Assembly: GCA_018816735.1 (NCBI GenBank)
Contig: JAHIVH010000011.1
Coordinates: 1 to 64,000, forward strand
Length of the DNA: 64,000 nt
Direction of reading: 5' to 3'
DNA from: Pseudomonadota bacterium
GTDB taxonomy: Bacteria; Desulfobacterota; Desulfobacteria; Desulfobacterales; JAHIVH01
In this document: positions 54,473-62,194 of the stretch, in pieces
How the letters are laid out: each line of letters starts with the position of its first letter
How positions within the stretch are numbered: the stretch's first letter is position 1
Program-made: the position numbers and the translations under genes
Notes under the pieces: generated by a model
Seen by the model: only the letters and a program-made list of their open reading frames with translations
The model's database searches: none
Told to the model about the DNA's origin: nothing

Positions 54473-54970
54473 GATGCACAATCCTTTCATCAGTTTTGTT
54501 CCTTATAACACCGGAGAAAATGTTTTTCAAATACGGATCTCGAAGGATGTGTATAAAAAATTATTATTTATACACATTATTCTCTTTGGTTGATTGGAAT
54601 ATCACAAAGCCATCGATCGGTTGAATCGATTTGTGACGGGTCGTCATTTCCAACCAAATTTTCAAAAAGAGACTTTTCGGGATTCCTTATCAATCGTTTG
54701 GTCACAAGAACAATTCGCTTCATTTTTATGTCTATCAATGGTTGACAAAACCCACAAATATAATTTATATAAGACCATGGTGGGCATTTTCAGCTTATTA
54801 TAATTATAAACAGTGCATTATGAATCAAGGCATCAAAGGGTGTTTGGTGCCATATGATACCTGCATTCATTTCTTGGCGACCGATAGGTCTGCAAGGTTT
54901 GTGCAGCGTGTTTTATATGTTAAAGGGCGATGGGATCTCACATGAATTTTTAATCCATACGGTAAAAAAA
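54473..54970. other. Divergent intergenic region
   Basis: About 500 AT-rich bases between the SagB-like gene and the CI-like repressor gene. It holds the palindrome at 54547-54577 and promoters for both genes. Short plus-strand ORFs here have no Shine-Dalgarno or family features and were not called. Confidence 0.4.
54547..54577. promoter_or_regulatory. Long perfect palindrome, candidate operator
   Basis: ATGTGTATAAA (54547-54557) and TTTATACACAT (54567-54577) are exact inverted arms separated by nine A/T bases. It lies between the SagB-like gene and the CI-like repressor gene, so a dimeric repressor site is plausible. Confidence 0.5.
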
Positions 54971-55612
54971 ATGAAGAAAATAAAAAAAGAAAAACAGCCG
55001 GAAGACGCACATCCTGATGAATTTCACGAGAGATTTATTAAAGTTCTTGAGATGGAGAGTTCAAAGTTCTGGATGAAGGAACTTGGCATTCAGCTTAACC
55101 TGTTATGGGGCTGGAAAAAAGGAAATTATCCGGGATTGAGATACGCCATGGAAATATGCCGTATTTCCGGTGTCTCTCCCAATTGGCTATTCATGGGAAT
55201 AGGCCCAAGATTTATTGAGGATCTTGATCAGGTTGACGATTCAGTTCTTTTTGATGAAGAGCTCAAAGAGGAAATATTGGCCGACATGATGAAATTGAGG
55301 CGCCAGGTGAAAATTGAGCAGGATAATGCGGATAAAAAAGTCCGTGATATCCTGTCAGACGTAGAAATCATAAAAATCCTCAAATCCTTTTCAGATGTAT
55401 TTCATCCGGAAATGGATATGCATCAGATTAAAAAACAGATGCCAAAGGATATTCTCAATAAAATTACGGTACCTCTCCTGTCTTTTCTTGAAGTCCATTC
55501 TGATGAGATCTCAAAAAAGTTGAAGACATTTGTGGGCTCGGAAGATGGCACAGATATGTTCATGCGGTTTGTGAGCTGGGTCGTAGAAAGAAAGCTGTCT
55601 CCCCAGACGTGA
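54971..55612 (+). CDS. CI-repressor-like HTH protein
   Basis: 213 residues from ATG 54971; upstream in-frame starts give a Cys/Phe-rich leader unlike the family. Residues about 15-80 look like a phage CI/Bro-type HTH domain (VLEMESSKFWMKELGIQLN, then YAMEICRISGVSPNWLFMGIG, where SPNWLFMGxGP is characteristic of CI-type N-terminal domains). The rest is an acidic, helical, coiled-coil-like part with no peptidase domain, so it is not a LexA-type self-cleaving repressor. It may bind the palindrome upstream. Convergent with the START-domain gene (1-base gap). Confidence 0.68.
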   Translation: MKKIKKEKQPEDAHPDEFHERFIKVLEMESSKFWMKELGIQLNLLWGWKKGNYPGLRYAMEICRISGVSPNWLFMGIGPRFIEDLDQVDDSVLFDEELKEEILADMMKLRRQVKIEQDNADKKVRDILSDVEIIKILKSFSDVFHPEMDMHQIKKQMPKDILNKITVPLLSFLEVHSDEISKKLKTFVGSEDGTDMFMRFVSWVVERKLSPQT

Positions 55613-55613
55613 T

Positions 55614-56267
55614 CTATTTTTGATCTGTGTTATTGCAGACATGCTCTCGGATTATTTCTCTCAGGTTTTTGGGTGCTAAATATATAGCCTCCCTCATTGC
55701 CCAGTTTGCGGTGGCAGGAGGGAGGTTTCCCCCTGGATCTGATTCGAGCGTGAAGGTTATTCGCGACCGGATTTCCCCAATGGCTTCAATAAGAGTTTCA
55801 CAACGATAAAATTTGATTCGGATATATTTTTTTTTCCGGTTTGCCGGTGGAAAATCAATACCTTCCACAATAATTTTCAGGGTTGACGGGAGCATGCCAT
55901 TTTTTACGATGGTTGTTTCCACCAAAAGCTCCCGGTTTGAAACAGGCCATGGAAAGTCGAATGATGCATAGGCGACCACATGGTCATTGCCCTGGTTTTC
56001 CAGAATTTTCATTTCCTCCATGAAAGGCTGCCATAAGGGATAGGCGTTGAAATCCCTTAATGTGTCAACAATGACATCAAAAGGTGCATTGATAACCGTA
56101 ACGGATTTAAACTGGTTATATTTCGAATCCCGGGCTTTTTTTGAAAAAATGGTAATCCCTTTTTTTTCTTTCACACATTTCCAATGATCAGAAGCAAAGA
56201 GAATCGCACCCGGAAAAACGAGCATGGCGCAAAGGCATATTATCAGCAACCGCAGAGAATGCTTCAC
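55614..56267 (-). CDS. Secreted START-domain lipid-binding protein
   Basis: 217 residues with a signal peptide (hydrophobic 5-25, cleavage near LFAS). The START/Bet v1-like fold is suggested by WKCVKEKKGITIFSKKARDS, then NAPFDVIVDTLRDFNAYPLWQPF, FDFPWPVSNRELLVETT and ATANWAMREAIYLAPKNLREII at the end, close to bacterial START proteins. Such proteins bind lipids or hydrophobic ligands; here it would do so in the periplasm. It lies 29 bases after a hotdog thioesterase gene on the same strand. Confidence 0.82.
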   Translation of the reverse strand: MKHSLRLLIICLCAMLVFPGAILFASDHWKCVKEKKGITIFSKKARDSKYNQFKSVTVINAPFDVIVDTLRDFNAYPLWQPFMEEMKILENQGNDHVVAYASFDFPWPVSNRELLVETTIVKNGMLPSTLKIIVEGIDFPPANRKKKYIRIKFYRCETLIEAIGEIRSRITFTLESDPGGNLPPATANWAMREAIYLAPKNLREIIREHVCNNTDQK

Positions 56268-56296
56268 TGGTAGCTCTTTTTTTATTTTCAGTGATT

Positions 56297-56776
56297 TCAG
56301 GCTTTCAATTTTTCCAAATACTCTTCCGGGACCTGTATGGCGACAAGTTCACCTTTTGCGCAAATTTGTCCTTTGGCGGATACAGTAGAGGACACAACCA
56401 CTTTTCGTCCTTTAACTTCCTTGATGGTTGCCCGGATTTCAAGTGGTACACCTGTGGGGGTCGGTTTGAGATAATCCACATGAAGTGACGCAGTCAGGAA
56501 TCTGAGCGCCGGTGATGAGCCCATTTCTCTTTTCTGATCCCGATAGGCTGCCGCAGATGCGGTTCCCGTTGAATGACAATCGATAAGGGAGGCAATAAGA
56601 CCGCCGTATACAAATCCCGGGATCGCCGTATGAAAGGGTTCAGGTTGATACACACAGACCGTTTCGTCGCCAGACCAGTAACTCTTGATATGCAATCCAT
56701 GGTCATTCAGACGGCCACACCCATAACAATGGCTTAAATCATCCGGGTAATAATCCTGAAACGCTTTTTTTTCCAT
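56297..56776 (-). CDS. PaaI-like hotdog-fold thioesterase
   Basis: 159 residues. CYGCGRLNDHGLHIKSYW near the N-terminus, then PGFVYGGLIASLIDCHSTGTASAA, where the GG-x-I-ASLIDC segment is the central helix with the catalytic Asp position. LHVDYLKPTPTGVPLEIRATI is the second half of the fold. It should hydrolyse an acyl-CoA. The CYGCG motif is seen in several thioesterases of this branch. It lies next to the TetR-led acyl-CoA cluster but on the opposite strand. Confidence 0.85.
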   Translation of the reverse strand: MEKKAFQDYYPDDLSHCYGCGRLNDHGLHIKSYWSGDETVCVYQPEPFHTAIPGFVYGGLIASLIDCHSTGTASAAAYRDQKREMGSSPALRFLTASLHVDYLKPTPTGVPLEIRATIKEVKGRKVVVSSTVSAKGQICAKGELVAIQVPEEYLEKLKA

Positions 56777-56907
56777 CGTAGCTCTCCATGCTGTTAGTAT
56801 TCGGTCTTTTCAAGGTACCACACAATTTCCATCATCGACTGTTATAATAAAAAAGACCATTCTTCAACTTATTTTTATGCTTGACATCAATACGAGAATA
56901 TGAATAT

Positions 56908-56938
56908 TTGATTACCGACTGCACGGTCGAACTATAAT
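56908..56938 (+). promoter_or_regulatory. Promoter of the second TetR gene
   Basis: TATAAT at 56933-56938 is a perfect -10, with TTGATT at 56908-56913 (19-base spacer) as -35. The operator begins at the next base. Confidence 0.5.
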
Positions 56939-56950
56939 CCGACCGGTCGG
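56939..56950 (+). promoter_or_regulatory. TetR operator, perfect 12-bp palindrome
   Basis: CCGACCGGTCGG is exactly self-complementary, abuts the TATAAT box and shares the core GACCGGTC with the sites at 23655 and 24291. A second, weaker inverted repeat (CGAC/GTCG) lies at about 56917-56930. Confidence 0.65.
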
Positions 56951-56995
56951 TTTCTGAATAAAAAAATGAAATATTCATCAGGGCAGGGATTATTT

Positions 56996-57604
56996 ATGGC
57001 ATCCATACCGGAGCTTGAAGCGATCAGAAGAAGCCAGATTCTTGACGCTGCAATAAATACCATGGCAAAAAATGGCAGCGCAAACGTAACAATGGCCGAC
57101 ATTGCAGAAGCTGCCGGTCTGTCAAAAGGGGGGCTGGCGCATTATTTCAAGTCCAAGGATGAACTGTTCAAGGAGGCATTCAAATATTACTACAGTGCTA
57201 TTTTCCAGTTTTTCAAACAGGCCATGGATGCGTGCGATGGTCCTATAGAAAAAATTCTGGGATTTGGTCTTCCGCTTTTCAACCGTGAAATAGCCCAGGT
57301 TAATGCGGCGTATAAGATTCTGTATGATCTGATATCCCTTTCTGCGCATAATGAGGAATACAGAGCGCTTTTCTGTGAGTGGATCGATGAATGGCTGACA
57401 CTGAAAAAGGCGGCGATTGATGAAGGCATAAAAAACGGCATTTTCAGAGAACACGATTCATTATCACTTGCAATGAGCATATCATCCATTTTTCAGGGTA
57501 TTACCACAAGGTGGTATTTCAACCCGGAGCTTCATACAAAAGAATGGGCTGAAAAAGCATTTGAAGAAGCGATACGAAGTCTTCTCAAGCCTTATTTGAT
57601 ATAG
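56996..57604 (+). CDS. TetR-family regulator, BetI-like
   Basis: 202 residues from ATG 56996; 56966 is an alternative. [46 protein letters not shown] (key residues [11 protein letters not shown]), as in BetI/AcrR. The C-terminal domain is helical ([20 protein letters not shown]). A perfect palindrome sits at its promoter. It probably represses itself and the downstream thiolase, ligase and nitroreductase genes, with an acyl-CoA or free acid as inducer by analogy with similar clusters. Confidence 0.88.
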   Translation: MASIPELEAIRRSQILDAAINTMAKNGSANVTMADIAEAAGLSKGGLAHYFKSKDELFKEAFKYYYSAIFQFFKQAMDACDGPIEKILGFGLPLFNREIAQVNAAYKILYDLISLSAHNEEYRALFCEWIDEWLTLKKAAIDEGIKNGIFREHDSLSLAMSISSIFQGITTRWYFNPELHTKEWAEKAFEEAIRSLLKPYLI

Positions 57605-57695
57605 GAAATAACTGCGGATAGACAATATCCGTTAGTCATTGATACATGGCTTAACATCATTAGAGAGAACATTATTAATCGTGGAGGGAGAAATT

Positions 57696-58949
57696 ATGAG
57701 AGATGTATATGTTATTGGCGTGGGAATGACACAATTCGGAAAACACATGGATAGAAACATGAAGAGCCTTGCTGCAGAGGCTGTTAACAGTGCACTCAAT
57801 CATGCAGGTATTTCAAAAGAAGCGATTCAGATGGCCACTGTTGGAAATGCGTACCAGGGATTGGTGACCGGTCAGGAATCCATCAGGGGCCAGGTTGTAT
57901 TGAGAGCAATGGGAATAGGTGACATTCCGGTAACAAATGTGGAAAATGCCTGTGCATCCTCTTCTTCTGCATTCCAGGTGGCATGGATGGATATTGCTTT
58001 GGGCCTTCATGATGTGGGACTGGTTTTGGGCATGGAAAAAATGTATATGGAGGATCGGGAAAAGAGACTCAAACTGTTTTCATCATCATCAGATATAGAA
58101 ATTATTGAAATGTTTGTGAAAGCCATGAAGGAAGATGCCGAGAAAAAAAGAAAGGAAGCCGAGGCAAAGGGAGTTTCCGAAAAACCCAAGAAAAAAGTCG
58201 GTGGCAGCGCATTTATGGAAATATACGCGATGGGTACCCGGATTCATATGGAAAAATATGGCCTGACCCAAAGGCAGCTTGCGATTGTTAGTTCCAAAAA
58301 TCATAGCAACAGCGTCCATAATCCTCACGCTCAGTACAGACAGCCCTATACGGTTGAAGAAGTACTTGCCTCGCCGGAAATTGCCTATCCGTTAACCCGT
58401 CCCATGTGCTCTCCTGTAGGCGATGGTGCTGCTGCCGTTATCATTTGTTCAAAAGAGTATTTGAAAAAGATCGGTGCAGCAAAGCCTGTTAAAGTGCTTT
58501 CCACGGTTATAGGCGGTGGCATGGACAGAGGGATGGATGATCCAGATCTGGGTGAGCGTCTTGCCAAAGTGGCTTATGAAAAAGCAGGCGTGGGACCGGA
58601 AGATATTGATGTGGCTGAGCTGCATGATGCATCGGCCTATGGAGAAATATACAATTCAGAATCCTTGGGATTCTGCCCAAAGGGGGAAGGCGGAATTTTT
58701 GCAGAACAAGGTCATTCCGCATTGGGAGGCAAGCTGCCTATTAATCCGTCAGGAGGTCTTGAATCCAAAGGACATCCTGTAGGAGCCACAGGTGCAGCAC
58801 AGATCGCAGAACTGGTATGGCAATTAAGAGGTGAAGCCACAGGAAGGCAAGTTGAAAATGCAAGAACCGCGCTTGCTGAAAATGGCGGGGGAAACATAGG
58901 CGTTGAAGAGGCTGCCATGGTGATCACTATTCTTCAGTCTGATTTTTAA
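57696..58949 (+). CDS. Thiolase-family protein (SCP2-type acetyl-CoA acetyltransferase)
   Basis: 417 residues from ATG 57696 (GGAGGGAG upstream). Catalytic Cys86 (ENACASSSS), His310 (ELHDASAYGE) and His360 (SKGHPVGATG); the last Cys of classical thiolases is replaced by GGNIG near the end, as in SCP-x/lipid-transfer-type thiolases. An insertion at about residues 132-170 is a highly charged Lys/Glu helix (KEDAEKKRKEAEAKG). It should cleave or form 3-oxoacyl-CoA bonds. Its neighbours, an acyl-CoA ligase and a redox fusion protein, suggest breakdown of an organic acid. Confidence 0.87.
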   Translation: MRDVYVIGVGMTQFGKHMDRNMKSLAAEAVNSALNHAGISKEAIQMATVGNAYQGLVTGQESIRGQVVLRAMGIGDIPVTNVENACASSSSAFQVAWMDIALGLHDVGLVLGMEKMYMEDREKRLKLFSSSSDIEIIEMFVKAMKEDAEKKRKEAEAKGVSEKPKKKVGGSAFMEIYAMGTRIHMEKYGLTQRQLAIVSSKNHSNSVHNPHAQYRQPYTVEEVLASPEIAYPLTRPMCSPVGDGAAAVIICSKEYLKKIGAAKPVKVLSTVIGGGMDRGMDDPDLGERLAKVAYEKAGVGPEDIDVAELHDASAYGEIYNSESLGFCPKGEGGIFAEQGHSALGGKLPINPSGGLESKGHPVGATGAAQIAELVWQLRGEATGRQVENARTALAENGGGNIGVEEAAMVITILQSDF

Positions 58950-59044
58950 CGGTCAAAGAGAGGCTGCAGAATGATCGCAGTTTACAACCTGAAGAAAAAC
59001 AGGTTTCTTTTTTTCACGCTGAACGTTTCAAGGAGGTGAAGACC

Positions 59045-60640
59045 ATGTCAACCAATATAAATGAACTGCCCATTTTCAAGTGTCTTGGAAGGGTCATTTC
59101 AGAGCCTGAAAAAATTGCTGCTACCTTTGTGAATGACGATGGGTCAGACGAACCAATATCGTATCAGGATATTTACGATAACACGAACAGAATGGCCCGT
59201 ATGTTTCTCAAGCAGGGTATAGGCAAAGGCGATACATTTACACTCATTATGAGGAATCATCCGGAATTTTTATATGCGCTGTTTGCAGCGCTTTCCATCG
59301 GCGCAATCGCTGTTCCGGTCGATCCCAGGAGCAAGGGAAGAAAACTTTCTTTTCAGATCATCAATACAAAATCAAAGGGTATTATCATTGAAGATGTTTT
59401 CATGAAAAGCCTTTCAGAAATCAGCGATGATATAAAAAACATCCCGATTATTGGTGTTTTATATAAAAACCATCATCATGTAGAAATGAATTCACACTAT
59501 CCTGTGTTAAATGAAATTCTTGCAGCTGAAAATCCGGCAATGCCCGATAAGGTTGTGCCGCTTGATTTTTCTGCCCCTGCCCAGATCATACACACATCCG
59601 GTACAACCGGTGATCCCAAAGGCGTTGTGCTAAAGGCCGATCGTTTTATGATCTACGGGCTAATGGCAAGTTTTCTGTGGAATTATCAGGACGATGATGT
59701 TGTGTATACCGGGTTATCGATGACCCATGGAAATGCCCAGTCTGTAACCGTTGTTCCTGCGCTGGCAAAAGGGATTATGTGTGTTATCAGTGAGCGTTTC
59801 ACGAAAAGCAGAATCTGGGACATCTGCAGAAAATACAACTGTACGACTTTCTCTCTTCTGGGGGGAATGATGGCTGGTATTTATAATGAACCGTTAAAAG
59901 ATAACGATTCCGATAATCCGGTCAGGCGTGTGGTCAGTGCCGGTACACCTCGGGCTATCTGGGAGAATTTTGAAAAAAGATTTGGCGTAAGGATACATGA
60001 GTGGTATGCGGCTGTAGAAGGCGGACTGGCTCATAATCCGCCAGGTACCGGCCCCATCGGTTCTTTCGGGAAACCCCCTGAAGGCATGATGGAAATGAAG
60101 ATTGTTGATGAAGATGACAATGAAGCGCCAAGAGGCGTTAAAGGTGAATTGATCAGCAGGATCGCAAGTGGAGAGACGACCGTCGATTATTACGGAAAGG
60201 AAGAGGCCTCCAAAGAAAAAACCAGAGGGGGTTGGTTAAGAAGTGGCGATATTTGTCATCAGGATGAAGACGGCTTTTTTTATTTTGATTTCAGGAAAGG
60301 TGGCGGCATCAGAAGGCAGGGCGATTTCATTCAACCGGATTTTGTTGAAAAAGTGATTGGCGAGAACCATACGGTGTCAGAAGTATGCGTATACGGGATT
60401 CCTTCAGAATCAGGTGCGCCGGGTGAAAGCGATCTGGTGGCGGCAGTCGCGCCTTTTGAGGGAAGAGAGGTTGACATTGAATCCATTAAAAAAGACTGCC
60501 TGAAGGGTCTTGAACGAAATTCATTTCCTTCTTACATCCAGATTGTTCCGGAAATTCCCAAAACCGTTTCTGAAAAGCCTCTTGAACGGATATTAAAAGA
60601 TGAATTCAGGAAAGATGCACCGAATGTGATATCAATTTAA
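59045..60640 (+). CDS. AMP-forming acyl-CoA ligase, CaiC-like
   Basis: 531 residues from ATG 59045 with AAGGAGG eight bases upstream. ANL superfamily: P-loop IIHTSGTTGDPKGVV (about 182-196), YAAVEGG (A5), GWLRSGDICHQDEDGFFYF (A7/A8), and the C-terminal Lys in SEKPLERILKDE. It activates a carboxylic acid as acyl-AMP then acyl-CoA. The closest flavour is crotonobetaine/carnitine-CoA ligase or bile-acid ligase type, but the substrate is unknown. It lies 95 bases after the thiolase gene. Confidence 0.88.
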   Translation: MSTNINELPIFKCLGRVISEPEKIAATFVNDDGSDEPISYQDIYDNTNRMARMFLKQGIGKGDTFTLIMRNHPEFLYALFAALSIGAIAVPVDPRSKGRKLSFQIINTKSKGIIIEDVFMKSLSEISDDIKNIPIIGVLYKNHHHVEMNSHYPVLNEILAAENPAMPDKVVPLDFSAPAQIIHTSGTTGDPKGVVLKADRFMIYGLMASFLWNYQDDDVVYTGLSMTHGNAQSVTVVPALAKGIMCVISERFTKSRIWDICRKYNCTTFSLLGGMMAGIYNEPLKDNDSDNPVRRVVSAGTPRAIWENFEKRFGVRIHEWYAAVEGGLAHNPPGTGPIGSFGKPPEGMMEMKIVDEDDNEAPRGVKGELISRIASGETTVDYYGKEEASKEKTRGGWLRSGDICHQDEDGFFYFDFRKGGGIRRQGDFIQPDFVEKVIGENHTVSEVCVYGIPSESGAPGESDLVAAVAPFEGREVDIESIKKDCLKGLERNSFPSYIQIVPEIPKTVSEKPLERILKDEFRKDAPNVISI

Positions 60641-60675
60641 CCGTAGTTTTTTAAAAAAAGGCGGAGGGAGGTTAT

Positions 60676-61686
60676 ATGTTTGATTCTTTAACAAAGGGGT
60701 ACCTTCCGGAAACGGATTTCCCCGTACGCAAAATAGATGAAGAAAAATGTACCCGCTGTGGCAGATGTGTTGAAACTTGCCCCACGTTTGGATTCAAGTG
60801 GCAAAAAGGAGAAGTGCCCATCCCCAGAGGGTACGGCGGATTTTCACAGGCCTGCCTGAATTGCGGTAACTGTACGGCAGTTTGCCCGTCAGATGCAATT
60901 ACAATGTCAGGGAGTTATTCGGTTCGTGAAGGGCGTTACAAAAATTCTCTCCAGGCACAGATGGCATTTCCCAATCCCATGTGCCTTAAAGGAGAAAAAG
61001 ACTATGACACGTTTAAGGAAGAATTGACAGACGTAGAACGGGCCATTTACGAAAGACGTTCCAACCGGTTGTTTAAAGATAAGGCCGTGCCTCGGGAAGT
61101 TATCGAAAGAGTCCTTGAAGCCGGACGATTTGCCCCATCTGCAGGGAATTGTCAACCATACAAATTTGTCGTGATACAGGATCAGAAACTGATTCATGAA
61201 TTTGAATCTCTTGCCATGAAGACTTTACGGACGTTTAAAAATCTCTATCTGGATCGTGACGGCAAGAAGCCCCTCTGGAAGAGCACACTTTTCACGTTCC
61301 TGAGCTATTTTATGATCAACAAATTGGACCCTCGTCCATTTACCGCTATCGAAAAGGCCGATAACCGCAACAACAGGATTTATTTTGACGCCCCTTGCAT
61401 CATTCTCATTCTTAAAGACAAACGAGGGGTAAGCAATCCGGATCTTGACGCCGGTATATGTGCCCAGAATATGGTTCTTTCTGCGCACTCGCTGGGACTG
61501 GGAACGTGCTATATCGGTTTGTCCATCGAACCATTGAATTATCCTCTCATGGCGGGATTCAGGAAAAAATTAGGTATCCGTCATCCCTTTGAAGCTGTGA
61601 CAAGTATTGCCATGGGATACCCCAAAGGAAAGATTGACGGGGTGGTGAAAAGAGATACACCGCAGGTTTCATGGATTGGATTTTGA
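60676..61686 (+). CDS. Ferredoxin-nitroreductase fusion protein
   Basis: 336 residues. The N-terminal about 80 residues bind two [4Fe-4S] clusters (CTRCGRCVETCP and CLNCGNCTAVCP). Residues about 125-336 are a nitroreductase FMN domain (YERRSNRLFKDKAVP, APSAGNCQPYKFVVI, LGLGTCYIGLS). Such fusions take ferredoxin-level electrons to reduce enoyl, nitro or flavin substrates in anaerobes. It is the last gene of the TetR-led cluster, 35 bases after the ligase, and two hairpins follow. Confidence 0.88.
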   Translation: MFDSLTKGYLPETDFPVRKIDEEKCTRCGRCVETCPTFGFKWQKGEVPIPRGYGGFSQACLNCGNCTAVCPSDAITMSGSYSVREGRYKNSLQAQMAFPNPMCLKGEKDYDTFKEELTDVERAIYERRSNRLFKDKAVPREVIERVLEAGRFAPSAGNCQPYKFVVIQDQKLIHEFESLAMKTLRTFKNLYLDRDGKKPLWKSTLFTFLSYFMINKLDPRPFTAIEKADNRNNRIYFDAPCIILILKDKRGVSNPDLDAGICAQNMVLSAHSLGLGTCYIGLSIEPLNYPLMAGFRKKLGIRHPFEAVTSIAMGYPKGKIDGVVKRDTPQVSWIGF

Positions 61687-61696
61687 TTTTTTTTAT

Positions 61697-61738
61697 GCCT
61701 GAACAAAGACTTCCGGTTATGCGTTCAGGCTCTTTATT
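61697..61738 (+). terminator. Terminator after the ferredoxin-nitroreductase gene
   Basis: GCCTGAAC / GTTCAGGC 8-bp stem (61697-61704, 61723-61730) followed by TCTTTATT. Confidence 0.6.
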
Positions 61739-61783
61739 AAATCCGGTCATCCGCATCCTTTCAGAATGCGGATGACCGGATTT
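61739..61783. terminator. Long perfect hairpin between convergent operons
   Basis: AAATCCGGTCATCCGCAT and ATGCGGATGACCGGATTT form an 18-bp perfect stem with a 9-base loop. It is placed to end transcription from both directions, although only short T-runs follow. Confidence 0.7.
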
Positions 61784-61822
61784 CAAATATCAAAAGGGCT
61801 TTTCACAAAATACCATCAGCCC

Positions 61823-62194
61823 CTATTTTCTTGCTTTGATCATTTCAATGGCTTTCTGAACTTCCGGTATAACATCCCGCGGTTTGTCATAATAGACATC
61901 CGCCCCCAGTTCATAGCCCATTTTAACGTCTTTAGGTCTTGATCTGACCGTAAAGACAATTACATAGATGTCCTGGGTTGTTTTCCGTCCTTTTATGGTC
62001 CTTAATACTTCAAATCCATTTTTTTTAGGCATGTTGATATCAAGGATCATGATATCCGGTTTCTTTTTTAAAACTTTTTTCATGGCTTCGTCGCCATTTG
62101 ATGCGACGTCTACTTTGCAATCCAGAAATGAAATCGCCTCTGCCATGAGTTCCTGAATATCCAGATTGTCTTCAACTACCAGAATGTCAATCAT
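61823..62194 (-). CDS. Single-domain response regulator
   Basis: 123 residues, receiver domain only: acidic pair Glu8/Asp9 (VVEDN), phosphoacceptor Asp52 (LDINMP), Thr82 and Lys104 (YDKPRD). It overlaps the histidine kinase gene by 4 bases and is its likely partner. With no output domain it must act by protein interaction or relay. Confidence 0.9.
   Translation of the reverse strand: MIDILVVEDNLDIQELMAEAISFLDCKVDVASNGDEAMKKVLKKKPDIMILDINMPKKNGFEVLRTIKGRKTTQDIYVIVFTVRSRPKDVKMGYELGADVYYDKPRDVIPEVQKAIEMIKARK

Noticed and set aside
54594..54945. Two short plus-strand ORFs upstream of the CI-like gene
   Set aside because: No Shine-Dalgarno, they overlap each other, and their composition matches AT-rich noncoding DNA.
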